Assembly: GCA_026770585.1 (NCBI GenBank)
Contig: MU647267.1
Span: 55,078 to 69,897 of the forward strand
Length of the DNA stretch: 14,820 nt
Direction of reading: 5' to 3'
Source: Baffinella frigidus
Lineage: Eukaryota > Cryptophyceae > Cryptomonadales > Baffinellaceae
Shown here: in pieces, positions 11,401 to 13,791 of the stretch
Position numbering within the stretch: position 1 is the stretch's first letter
Layout: every line of letters begins with the position of its first letter
Notes under the pieces: generated by a model
The model's database searches: none
What the model saw: the letters and a program-made list of their open reading frames with translations, nothing else
What the model was told of the DNA's origin: nothing
Made by a program: the position numbers and the translations under genes

Positions 11401-12252
11401 ACACCCCATACCCCACACCCCAAACCCCACACCCCACACCCCACACCCCACACCCCACACCCCACACCCCACACCCCAAAACCTAAACCCCCAAGCCTCA
11501 ACCCTCACCCCAGGAGGCAAGGATGCGTGCGACAATGGGGGAGGGCGGATCGGGCGCCGGGGGGGGGGTGCGGCGTGGCATGGGGAATATGGCGGGGTTG
11601 AGTGGGGGACAGGTTGTTGTCCTACACCCTAACACCCCTGCGCACCTGACACCCCCAACCTCAAAACATAAACCTGAACGCTACAGTACGGGGAGTGCAG
11701 GGGCACCTCTCTCAAAAGTGACCCCCCCCTAGGACCACCATAGAGCCCTAGGCATAGGCCTACTGTAGGGTCCTAGGGGGGTGCGGTTTCTTATCAGCGA
11801 GGTGCCCCTGTACGAGCCTGCACCCTAAAACCCTGCGAACCTTAAACCCTAAAACCCTCAACCCTCGACCCAATCCTGAACGCTACGTGGATGTTCCTGC
11901 ATAGGGGCTGATGTATGGAGAGTACGAGCGGAATCAGACCGGGCCCCGCCCACCTAGCCCATAGGGCCCTAGACATAGGCCCTAGACATAGGCCTGCTGT
12001 AGGTTCCCAGGATTAGGTGCTTTCTTATGACCTAGGCACGCCTGTACCCTCAACCTAAAAAATACGACTCCTAACCCCTGAGATCCTAGGAACCCTAAAC
12101 CCTAAAACTCTTCGAACCCTCAACCCTAAAACCCTAAACCTGAACCATAAACGCAGGGGCTGATGTATGGGGAGTACGAGAGGAAGCAGACCGGGCCGCG
12201 GCACAAGTCCTTCGAGAAACTTTATGCCAAGAAACCCAAGAAGTACGATTGA
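1..12252 (+). CDS. XPB: XPB/ERCC3 (TFIIH DNA translocase), C-terminal part, 16 exons, 5'-truncated by the window
   Basis: Inferred join: 1-30, 984-1056, 1797-1855, 3069-3135, 3472-3560, 4240-4284, 5119-5232, 5675-5754, 6563-6614, 7126-7230, 7933-8040, 8627-8689, 9349-9415, 11180-11247, 11514-11612, 12157-12252. The sum is 1215 nt, a multiple of three, giving 404 residues plus TGA, with every junction in phase. Visible SF2 helicase landmarks, in order: LITTYPM; motif II DEVH (split between exons 3 and 4); motif III LTAT followed by the XPB-specific RED motif (LVREDDK); MNPNK; IIVFSD; motif [10 protein letters not shown]; motif [12 protein letters not shown]; and the [13 protein letters not shown] block typical of XPB. 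Known role of the family: ATP-driven DNA translocase of TFIIH for promoter opening and nucleotide excision repair, in the nucleus. The N-terminal damage-recognition region and Walker A motif lie upstream of the window. No promoter is visible. Identification is very secure; individual splice sites are inferred. Confidence 0.93.
102..123 (+). pseudogene. Donor-side relic of XPB exon 1
   Basis: TCTCCAAGGGCGGTGACTGG then CAG|gtcaactctt repeats the end of exon 1 together with about 17 nt of the following intron (gtaaactcttgctatcc against gtcaactcttcctatcc). It lies inside intron 1 and is not expected in the mRNA. Confidence 0.8.
131..983 (+). repeat. CCCTAAA-type telomere-like repeat, intron 1
   Basis: Degenerate CCCTAAA heptamers mixed with variants such as CCCTGAA, CCCTACA and CTCTAAA fill the intron between exon 2 relics. 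The C-rich strand is the sense strand. These are interstitial, not terminal, because single-copy exons lie on both sides. Confidence 0.95.
351..892 (+). pseudogene. Five acceptor-side relics of XPB exon 2 (351, 504, 600, 726, 851)
   Basis: Each begins after an AG (cacag, aacag, cacag, cgcag, aacag) and encodes a variant of [68 protein letters not shown] and [14 protein letters not shown]. All stop short of the donor half and fade into CCCTAAA or CCCTGAA repeats. Spacing is about 95-155 nt. The intact exon is the last in the series, at 984. Confidence 0.9.
984..1056 (+). CDS. XPB: XPB exon 2, residues 11-34 plus one base
   Basis: The acceptor is cgcag|GGC and the donor is GCTG|gtaacc (phase 1). 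It encodes [14 protein letters not shown] followed by [11 protein letters not shown]. This corresponds to the helicase Ia/Ib-side strand ending in STYSM in other XPBs and the KRS segment after it. It is the only one of six acceptor-side copies that continues through to the donor half, so it is taken as the functional exon. Confidence 0.88.
1146..1453 (+). pseudogene. Three donor-side relics of XPB exon 2 (1146-1181, about 1322-1328, 1417-1453)
   Basis: The first and third read [13 protein letters not shown] and [13 protein letters not shown] and end at G|gtacgcc. The middle one keeps only CAAGGCTG|gtgagc. They lack the GKPLG half, so they mirror the upstream relics, which lack this half. Confidence 0.87.
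1222..1320 (+). repeat. CCATAAA heptamer array, intron 2
   Basis: About a dozen near-perfect CCATAAA units, a one-base variant of CCCTAAA that has been locally homogenised. Confidence 0.93.
1559..1790 (+). repeat. CCCGGAA and CCCCAAA heptamer arrays, intron 2
   Basis: A short run of CCCGGAA (about 1563-1594) and a longer run of CCCCAAA/CCCCGAA (about 1676-1770), both of period 7, lead up to the exon 3 acceptor. Confidence 0.92.
1797..1855 (+). CDS. XPB: XPB exon 3, residues 35-54, first half of the DEVH box; GC donor
   Basis: The acceptor is cctag|GGG and the product is [20 protein letters not shown], matching the W-G-x-x-hydrophobic-L-D-E strand of motif II. The frame requires splicing after GAG, where the intron begins gcaaac, a GC donor. 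Continuing in frame leads into repeat. Exon 4 begins GTG CAT (VH) and completes DEVH. Two downstream copies also have GAG|gc. Confidence 0.9.
1866..2605 (+). repeat. CCCTGAA, CCATAAA and CCCAGAA heptamer arrays, intron 3
   Basis: Successive period-7 blocks: CCCTGAACCTCAAA dimers (1870-2045), CCATAAA (2234-2274), and CCCAGAA with CCCGAAA and ACCAGAA (2430-2605), interrupted by exon 3 relics. Long open frames on both strands here encode only repeat peptides (PEPRTQN-like). Confidence 0.93.
2177..2381 (+). pseudogene. Two donor-side relics of XPB exon 3 (2177-2203, 2355-2381)
   Basis: CAGTGGGGCATTATTGTCCT and its sister encode QWGIIVLYE and QWGIIVLDE. Both are followed by gc (gcacgc, gcacaa), as in the functional exon, so the GC donor was copied along with the exon end. 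Confidence 0.88.
2629..2640 (+). pseudogene. Possible 12-nt acceptor-side scrap of XPB exon 5
   Basis: gag|GCTGACCGCGAC resembles the start of exon 5 (cag|GCCTGACCGCGAC). It lies in intron 3, beyond exon 4, so it is not adjacent to its parent. It is short enough that chance cannot be excluded. Confidence 0.4.
2677..2744. repeat. 21-bp inverted repeat (hairpin) in intron 3
   Basis: Arms 2677-2697 (atttgta, ct, ggaagtggtcac) and 2724-2744 (its reverse complement apart from the two-base ct step) are separated by 26 nt. This may be the remnant of a small foldback element; no target duplication is evident. Confidence 0.8.
2897..3025 (+). repeat. CATTTCA heptamer (pyrimidine-rich) array before exon 4
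   Basis: About 15 units of CATTTCA/CATTTCT with slips, period 7. It ends about 40 nt before the exon 4 acceptor and may supply its polypyrimidine tract. It is unlike the C/A repeats elsewhere but keeps the 7-nt period. Confidence 0.93.
3069..3135 (+). CDS. XPB: XPB exon 4, residues 55-76 plus one base
   Basis: The acceptor is ccgcag|GTG and the donor is CTCG|gtcaac (phase 1). It encodes [16 protein letters not shown] then KAHCKLG, completing DEVH and matching the AHCKLGLTAT approach to motif III. It directly follows a pyrimidine-rich CATTTCA repeat that may act as its polypyrimidine tract. No extra copies of this exon were found. Confidence 0.92.
3152..3462 (+). repeat. CCCTGAA/CCCTAAA repeat, intron 4
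   Basis: Begins with five CCCTGAA units, then degenerate CCCTAAA. It fills almost the whole 336-nt intron. Confidence 0.93.
3472..3560 (+). CDS. XPB: XPB exon 5, residues 77-106, motif III and RED motif
   Basis: The acceptor is accag|GC and the donor is TGGCAG|gttttg. It encodes [13 protein letters not shown] followed by [20 protein letters not shown] is helicase motif III. R-E-D is the XPB-specific motif used in duplex unwinding. IGPKLYEA is near-invariant in the family. Three truncated donor-side copies follow downstream. This 5'-most copy is the only full one. Confidence 0.96.
3625..3879 (+). pseudogene. Three donor-side relics of XPB exon 5 (3625-3673, 3706-3773, 3831-3879)
   Basis: All keep the [16 protein letters not shown] end with substitutions and shortened 5' ends, followed by gttttaaacc, gttttcctaa and gtcctaaacc, resembling the true intron start gttttgctaa. 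The middle one extends furthest back, to GAGGACGA. The last shows the most protein change (EAGWQ). Confidence 0.92.
3880..4225 (+). repeat. Mixed CCCTAAA, CACTAAA and CCCCAAA arrays, intron 5
   Basis: Runs of CCCTAAA (3915-3945), CCATAAA (4040-4073), ACACTAA (4076-4104), ACACCAA and CCCCAAA (4180-4218), each locally uniform. Confidence 0.92.
4240..4284 (+). CDS. XPB: XPB exon 6, residues 107-121
   Basis: A 45-nt exon between gcgcag|GAC and GAG|gttcct, phase 0 at both ends. [15 protein letters not shown] matches the family's L..xGYIAKVQCAE. It is uninterrupted and no relic copies were seen. Confidence 0.93.
4288..4605 (+). repeat. CCCTACA array and 66-bp duplicated block, intron 6
   Basis: 4306-4387 is a nearly pure CCCTACA array. 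The block around ccccaagacctaaaacctga (from 4391) recurs at about 4468 with its flanks, so a larger tandem duplication has occurred within repeat. CCCTAAA follows to 4605. Confidence 0.9.
4606..5035. other. AT-rich non-repeat insert in intron 6
   Basis: Composition changes abruptly to AT-rich. It contains short inverted motifs (atcgtag...ctacgat; a partly complementary pair near 4728 and 4780) and the exon 7 relic at 4814. No open frame of note and no recognisable mobile-element protein. Confidence 0.6.
4814..4888 (+). pseudogene. Acceptor-side relic of XPB exon 7 with premature TGA
   Basis: It starts after tctcag with [18 protein letters not shown], then RQRKDL and TGA at 4886-4888. It matches the first ~72 nt of exon 7, with Pro to Leu at position 4. 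If recognised as an exon it would terminate translation. The intact copy is at 5119. Confidence 0.88.
5119..5232 (+). CDS. XPB: XPB exon 7, residues 122-159
   Basis: The acceptor is tcgcag|GTG and the donor is TTCCTG|gtgcgt. It begins [18 protein letters not shown] and ends [13 protein letters not shown], matching EVWCPMSPEFY...YTMNPNKFRACQFL of XPB. An acceptor-side copy lies upstream at 4814 but runs into TGA. A 15-nt donor-side copy lies downstream at 5319. Confidence 0.96.
5319..5333 (+). pseudogene. Donor-side scrap of XPB exon 7
   Basis: GCCGTCGAGTTCCTG|gtgcag repeats the last 15 nt of exon 7 and its donor. The intron between parent and copy also carries a tandem duplication around ttctattagtacca. 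Confidence 0.8.
5367..5534 (+). mobile_element. 168-bp foldback/MITE-like element, copy 1 (intron 7)
   Basis: Long inverted repeat: arms 5378-5440 and 5461-5523 are reverse complements over 63 nt with about one mismatch, around a 20-nt loop (actttttggtcctaggatcc). Comparison with copy 2 extends the element to TTAATAG on the left and CTATGAA on the right. No coding capacity. Confidence 0.9.
5558..5587 (-). repeat. TTTAGGG island in reverse orientation, intron 7
   Basis: ggtttgggagttagggttta followed by gggt units. The G-rich strand is on the sense strand, opposite to nearly all other arrays. It lies right after foldback copy 1. Confidence 0.9.
5675..5754 (+). CDS. XPB: XPB exon 8, residues 160-185 plus two bases
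   Basis: The acceptor is acctag|GTG and the donor is CACCG|gtgcac (phase 2). It encodes [18 protein letters not shown] followed by [16 protein letters not shown] is the helicase domain 2 motif IV strand (DKIIVFADN in animals). Confidence 0.94.
5764..6210 (+). repeat. TTAGTTAC / TTAGTTAG satellite, intron 8
   Basis: Octamer and tetramer repeats based on TTAGTTAC and GTGAGTGA in two blocks (5764-6010 and 6107-6210). Each block begins just after an exon 8 donor (true or relic), so the satellite was duplicated along with the exon end. Confidence 0.92.
6039..6321 (+). pseudogene. Three donor-side relics of XPB exon 8 (6039-6100, 6221-6235, 6299-6321)
   Basis: The first keeps [20 protein letters not shown] followed by gtacactttg and then TTAGTTAC repeats, just like the parent's intron start, so a long flank was copied. 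The second keeps only CGCCTACTCCCATCG|gtacac. The third keeps CGCCCCGTCGTCGCC. Confidence 0.88.
6249..6296 (-). repeat. Reverse-oriented TTTATGG/TTTAGGG island, intron 8
   Basis: gtatggtttatggtttatgg and gggttgagggtttagg, the second place where the G-rich strand is sense. Confidence 0.88.
6322..6558 (+). repeat. CCCTAAA-type repeat before exon 9
   Basis: CCCTAAA, CCTGAAA and CCCCAAA variants fill the end of intron 8. Confidence 0.92.
6563..6614 (+). CDS. XPB: XPB exon 9, residues 186-203
   Basis: The acceptor is aaccag|G and the donor is GAGGAG|gtgttc. The first base completes the split arginine codon. [17 protein letters not shown] aligns with PYIYGPTSQGERM-Q, with LTG.DD..KRE in place of the usual G.TSQ.ER. 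The segment 6573-6627 is repeated without change at 6786-6840. Confidence 0.9.
6636..6785 (+). repeat. GA-rich polypurine tract, intron 9
   Basis: About 150 nt of almost pure purine (gggagagagag), interrupted once by gtgatagaaggagcaaccgg. It sits between exon 9 and its identical relic. Long open frames opposite it encode only Ser/Leu/Pro runs. Confidence 0.95.
6786..6840 (+). pseudogene. Donor-side relic of XPB exon 9, identical to its parent
   Basis: These 55 nt repeat 6573-6627 without a visible change, including 13 nt of intron after the donor. The first ten bases of exon 9 are missing. The two copies are 213 nt apart and bracket a polypurine tract. Confidence 0.92.
6841..7125 (+). repeat. 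CCCTAAA-type repeat, end of intron 9
   Basis: Starts with six perfect CCCTAAA units directly after the exon 9 relic, then becomes degenerate up to the exon 10 acceptor. Confidence 0.92.
7126..7230 (+). CDS. XPB: XPB exon 10, residues 204-238, motif V
   Basis: The acceptor is ccgaag|ATT and the donor is GTCCAG|gtcacg, phase 0. It encodes [19 protein letters not shown], then [19 protein letters not shown]..(I/F)DLP(E/D)A is the XPB motif V. A shortened donor-side copy follows at 7341. Confidence 0.96.
7341..7409 (+). pseudogene. Donor-side relic of XPB exon 10, frame preserved
   Basis: Encodes [18 protein letters not shown], then SVLVQ before CAG|gttcga. Relative to exon 10 it lacks nine bases (PDA region), so the frame is kept but motif V loses DLP. 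The intron between parent and copy holds repeated fragments around gcgaaacgttgcg (7238, 7290, 7550). Confidence 0.85.
7711..7883 (+). pseudogene. Two acceptor-side relics of XPB exon 11 (7711-7770, 7824-7883)
   Basis: They follow cacgcag and tggacag. They read [20 protein letters not shown] (one codon lost in motif VI) and [20 protein letters not shown] (motif VI Gly to Val). The second shares the aaaatggacag acceptor context with the functional exon at 7933. Confidence 0.9.
7933..8040 (+). CDS. XPB: XPB exon 11, residues 239-274, motif VI
   Basis: The acceptor is ggacag|ATC and the donor is ACCCTG|gtccgt, phase 0. It encodes [16 protein letters not shown], then [30 protein letters not shown] is motif VI with both arginine-finger-region residues kept. 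The segment usually written SSHGGSRRQEAQR is [13 protein letters not shown] here. Two acceptor-side copies upstream and three donor-side copies downstream flank it. Confidence 0.96.
7998..8343 (+). repeat. 100-bp tandem array carrying the donor half of XPB exon 11
   Basis: The segment starting gcccaactctaacgccgc occurs at 7998 (inside the functional exon), 8098, 8198 and 8298, exactly 100 nt apart. Each unit has ~45 nt of exon (FNAHFYTL end) plus ~55 nt of intron made of CCCTAAA-like repeat. The last unit has lost the gtccgt donor (gtctag). Equal spacing and high identity point to a recent tandem duplication. Confidence 0.95.
8378..8615 (+). repeat. CCCTCAA, CCATAAA and CCCTAAA arrays, intron 11
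   Basis: Seven or more CCCTCAA units (8388-8440), then mixed heptamers up to the exon 12 acceptor. Confidence 0.92.
8627..8689 (+). CDS. XPB: XPB exon 12, residues 275-295
   Basis: The acceptor is tggcag|GTT and the donor is GATCAG|gtacac. [21 protein letters not shown] is nearly identical to the animal [20 protein letters not shown]. This makes it one of the most decisive pieces for the XPB identification. Confidence 0.97.
8832..8846 (+). pseudogene. Donor-side scrap of XPB exon 12
   Basis: TACCTAGTCGACCAA|gtacaccctagctcc encodes YLVDQ and repeats the parent's intron start gtacaccctacctct. Confidence 0.8.
8877..8972 (+). repeat. Dispersed repeat E, copy 1 (intron 12)
   Basis: ctttaggtcctttaggtt, ctcccaacata, ctgcagagaa and tttcggatc occur in the same order at 13809-13894, with diverged spacers. 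This looks like an old dispersed repeat of unknown class. Confidence 0.75.
9121..9180 (+). pseudogene. Acceptor-side relic of XPB exon 13
   Basis: 9121-9180 matches 9331-9390 at an offset of 210 nt: the intron end tttcgccgtgcaaaa plus [14 protein letters not shown]. The acceptor reads aaaaaag instead of aaaacag. The copy breaks off before the donor half. Confidence 0.88.
9349..9415 (+). CDS. XPB: XPB exon 13, residues 296-317 plus one base
   Basis: The acceptor is aaacag|GGG and the donor is GCAG|gtcaac (phase 1). [22 protein letters not shown] matches QGYSFKVITKLAG...EDLAFST. An upstream copy at 9139 keeps the acceptor side and a downstream copy at 9591 keeps the donor side. Confidence 0.92.
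9591..9621 (+). pseudogene. Donor-side relic of XPB exon 13
   Basis: Encodes [10 protein letters not shown] and ends G|gtcaacttttggtgttgtcc, repeating about 30 nt of the parent intron (gtcaacttttggggttgccc). Confidence 0.85.
10104..10236. mobile_element. AT-rich foldback/MITE-like element (intron 13)
   Basis: Arms of about 50 nt: 10104-10154 (atctccatacaagtattaat...tactacac) and 10184-10236, reverse complements with a few mismatches, enclosing a 29-nt loop. No open frame. No clear target duplication. It is unrelated to the GC-richer elements nearby. Confidence 0.85.
10684..10890 (+). repeat. GGGGTGT-rich tract and CCCTCC polypyrimidine tract flanking the exon 14 relic
   Basis: 10684-10760 is GT-rich with GTGGGGTGTGG units. 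10845-10890 is tctctctccctcccttcctc and further CCTCCCTC units. The relic of exon 14 lies between them. Confidence 0.85.
10780..10838 (+). pseudogene. Acceptor-side relic of XPB exon 14, ends in TAA
   Basis: In the phase used by exon 14 it reads [18 protein letters not shown] and then TAA at 10836-10838. It starts exactly 400 nt before exon 14. Protein identity is about two thirds. Its stop, and the longer open extension of the 11180 copy, are why the latter is taken as functional. Confidence 0.85.
11082..11106. repeat. Perfect 11-bp stem, 3-nt loop hairpin in intron 13
   Basis: aaaacgctcag, att, ctgagcgtttt. It is flanked by direct repeats of gtgtcaactt (11067 and about 11114). It has the shape of a terminator-like hairpin, but in a eukaryotic intron this reading has no support. 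Confidence 0.75.
11180..11247 (+). CDS. XPB: XPB exon 14, residues 318-340; probable GC donor
   Basis: After tgtacag|GG the phase carried from exon 13 gives [23 protein letters not shown]. This resembles the region of the family that holds ...QQLLQKVLAATDLDAEEE. The frame meets a stop shortly after, so the exon must end. The best donor is CAT|gcaagc (GC type). A GT donor at 11233 (GCT|gtcgaa) is also phase 0 and would remove five residues. Confidence 0.78.
11250..11500 (+). repeat. CCCCAAA and CCCCACA heptamer arrays, intron 14
   Basis: CCCCAAA (11295-11400) gives way to CCCCACA (about 11395-11475), again period 7 and locally uniform. Confidence 0.93.
11514..11612 (+). CDS. XPB: XPB exon 15, residues 341-373, Gly-rich tail segment
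   Basis: The acceptor is ccccag|GAG and the donor is GGACAG|gttgtt, phase 0. It encodes [18 protein letters not shown], then [15 protein letters not shown]. The RRxxxxMAxLSG pattern resembles the animal SRRFGTMSSMSGAD tail. The composition is low-complexity, so the match is weaker than for the catalytic exons. Confidence 0.78.
11687..11816 (+). pseudogene. Acceptor-side relic of XPB exon 16, split by a MITE insertion
   Basis: Left part TACGGGGAGT(g) and right part TACGAG together rebuild the exon 16 stretch around GGGGAGTACGAG. Between them sits the inverted-repeat element at 11698-11810. The shared TA (left copy now TG) is what a TA-targeting insertion would leave. Confidence 0.75.
11698..11810. 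mobile_element. TA-flanked inverted-repeat MITE, copy B1, inside an exon 16 relic
   Basis: Terminal repeats CAGGGGCACCTC... and ...GAGGTGCCCCTG, with internal CCCCCCTAGGACC and GGTCCTAGGGGGG arms. Right flank TA, left flank TG. 113 bp, no coding capacity. Confidence 0.85.
11905..11948 (+). pseudogene. Acceptor-side relic of XPB exon 16
   Basis: After gcatag it reads [16 protein letters not shown], then runs into a truncated MITE-like element. The functional exon follows at 12157. Confidence 0.87.
11945..12044. mobile_element. MITE family B, copy B2, left end truncated
   Basis: The right part, taggttcccaggattaggtg followed by ctttcttatgacctaggcacgc, is nearly identical to the right end of B4 and ends CCTG-TA. 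The left terminal repeat is missing or degraded where it abuts the exon 16 relic. Confidence 0.7.
12157..12252 (+). CDS. XPB: XPB exon 16 (terminal), residues 374-404 and stop
   Basis: The acceptor is aacgcag|GGG and the stop is TGA at 12250-12252. It begins [18 protein letters not shown] and ends KKPKKYD. The MYGEY then basic tail corresponds to VYMEYHSS...HPLFKRFRK at the end of animal XPB. Two partial acceptor-side copies precede it in intron 15. Confidence 0.9.
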   Translation, partial: GLMYGEYERKQTGPRHKSFEKLYAKKPKKYD

Positions 12253-12370
12253 GGGGGGGGGAGATTGGGGGGGGAAGATTGAGGGGGAGAGAGGGGGAGC
12301 GAGAGCGCGCGCGAGAGAGGGGGGGGGTGAGGGGCGGAGGGAGAGAGGGAAGGAGGGGGGGAGGGAGACA
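12241..12370 (+). repeat. G/A-rich polypurine tract at the XPB stop codon and 3' flank
   Basis: gagggggggggagattgggg and gagagcgcgcgcgagagagg style sequence starts at the stop codon and runs about 115 nt. It would form the beginning of the 3' UTR and is capable of G-rich or triplex structure. Confidence 0.9.
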
Positions 12371-12659
12371 TCCAGATCTATGTATGGCTCTCTTCCTCTC
12401 ATCCGAATCGAATCGAACCACGCCAGGATGCTCGAAACATCTACTTTTGAAATCTTTTGAGGGAAGCCCCTTGAATCCTTAAGTCAACCACATCGGATCT
12501 TACGTGGATAAGGCGTCGGTTTCCCTCGAGCAATCTGGCGTGGGAACGATGCGGCGGAGGCTCGGTGGATGGGTGTGGGGAAGAGCGAGGGGGTTGAGAG
12601 GGGGGGGTCGGGAGAGGGAGCTGTATCAAGAAAAGCTCCCCACTCGATTCCTCTCAGTA
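12371..12659. other. 3' flank of XPB without recognisable gene
   Basis: Mixed-composition sequence, partly G-rich (12545-12625). No relic exons, no convincing open frame and no family resemblance on either strand. Confidence 0.6.
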
Positions 12660-12776
12660 CAGGGGTACCTCGCTCACAAGAAACAACCCCCCCCTAGGAC
12701 CCTACAGTAGGCCTATGCCTAGGGCCCTATGGTGGTCCTAGGGGGGGGGCAGTTTCTTATGAGCGAGGTACCCCTG
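12660..12776. mobile_element. TA-flanked inverted-repeat MITE, copy B3 (best-preserved)
   Basis: 117 bp, flanked by TA on both sides. Both ends read CAGGGGTACCTCGCTCAYAA then GAAAC, followed by a C-run and CCTAGGACC. The whole element folds on itself. The sequence suits a non-autonomous Tc1/mariner-like or similar TA-targeting element; that class assignment is inference. Confidence 0.9.
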
Positions 12777-12810
12777 TAGCACCCAGGACTTCGTGTTCTT
12801 ATGAGTACCC

Positions 12811-12816
12811 AATAAA
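12811..12816 (+). promoter_or_regulatory. AATAAA hexamer, possible polyadenylation signal
   Basis: Lies about 560 nt after the XPB stop codon, between two MITE copies. The match is only the hexamer, and many protists do not use it, so this is speculative. Confidence 0.2.
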
Positions 12817-12856
12817 CTTCAATCAGAAGCAGTCACGGCAGATCCCACGTGCAGTA

Positions 12857-12976
12857 CAGGGGTACCTCGCGCATAAGAAACCGCCCCCCCCCCCCTAGGA
12901 CCACCACAGGGCCCTAGGCATACGCCTGCTGTAGGTTCCCAGGATTAGGTGCTTTCTTAAGACCTAGGCACGCCTG
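12857..12976. mobile_element. TA-flanked inverted-repeat MITE, copy B4
   Basis: 120 bp between TA dinucleotides. The left end CAGGGGTACCTCGCGCATAA then GAAAC is well kept. The right end has diverged and matches B2, so B2 and B4 form a subfamily. Confidence 0.85.
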
Positions 12977-12977
12977 T

Positions 12978-13585
12978 ACCTCGCGCGTACGACGCCGGGA
13001 GTTTCAGAACGTGTTTTCCTTGGCCGCAAGGGGACACGCTCGCCCTGCGTGTCTTGGTTTATTGCTGGGGTCTTGCCGGGGTGCTGCCGGGGTGTTGCCG
13101 GGGGGTTCCAGGGGTGTTGGGATTTTGTCGATACATACATTCCAGGAGATCTATGTAGGAATCTATGTGTCGGCAAAATATCCCCAGGCTAGAATCTATG
13201 TTTCGACAAAGTACAGAATTCTTAATTCAAAGTTGCCCCAAAACGATTTTTGGCTTTGAGTTCGAATTTTGTAACACCTAATTGAAACATCGAGTTTTGA
13301 ATTCAAGTATGTTTTAAAAAAACTTAATACACGCAACGTCTCGATGCCTCGAATCGACTGAAAAGTGTTTTATGGCTGAAGCGTTGTGGTTTGCTTGAAA
13401 ATCTGCTCGGATTCGAAATAAATCAAAGCCAATAAGTGACTTTGAATTGCATATTTCGCAAATTAAAAAAATACATAGACTCGCCCCTCAGGAACGCGAA
13501 GAAATCCCTCCGCGTCCATCATTCTGTGGACCCCACTCTGAATATCCCTTTGCGAGTTGCTCTGCACTTCCCACAGCACGCTACC
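12978..13585. other. Intergenic stretch, no recognisable gene
   Basis: Short direct repeats of tgccggggtgt (13075-13105) and of aatctatgt (13150-13200), then an AT-rich part (13240-13480). Short open frames here show no domain or motif that I recognise. Confidence 0.6.
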
Positions 13586-13753
13586 TTCATAGCCTAACGG
13601 CCTGAAAATGGGGTAATTAGGCATACGGCATTGCCTAGGACCTCCTACCGTAGGCCGAGGGATCCTAGGACCAAAAAGTCTCGGCCTACGGTAGGAGGTC
13701 CTAGGCAATGCCGTAGGCCTAACTACCCCATTTTCAGGCCGTTACTCTATTAA
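13586..13753 (-). mobile_element. 168-bp foldback/MITE-like element, copy 2, opposite orientation
   Basis: Arms 13597-13659 and 13680-13742 around the loop ggatcctaggaccaaaaagt, which is the exact reverse complement of the loop in copy 1. Total length equals that of copy 1 and the ends correspond (TTCATAG and TTAATAG types). The few differences suggest recent spread. Confidence 0.92.
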
Positions 13754-13791
13754 CCGGTCGCCGCATCAACCGGCAGGATTTCATCCGGACG

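Noticed and set aside
1-12252. The whole locus as a dead XPB pseudogene
   Set aside because: Sixteen exons join in phase, with motifs II, III, RED, V and VI intact and a sensible terminal exon, while damage is confined to the duplicate pieces. Transcript evidence would still be needed to be certain.
12055-12482. Pro/Ser/Arg-rich frames on both strands over the G-rich tract after the XPB stop
   Set aside because: Low-complexity artefacts of the polypurine tract and of the antisense of exon 16.
13011-13259. Short open frames in the 3' intergenic region (also 13463-13708 minus and 13802-14002 plus)
   Set aside because: No motif, no family similarity, and they overlap the foldback or inverted-repeat elements.
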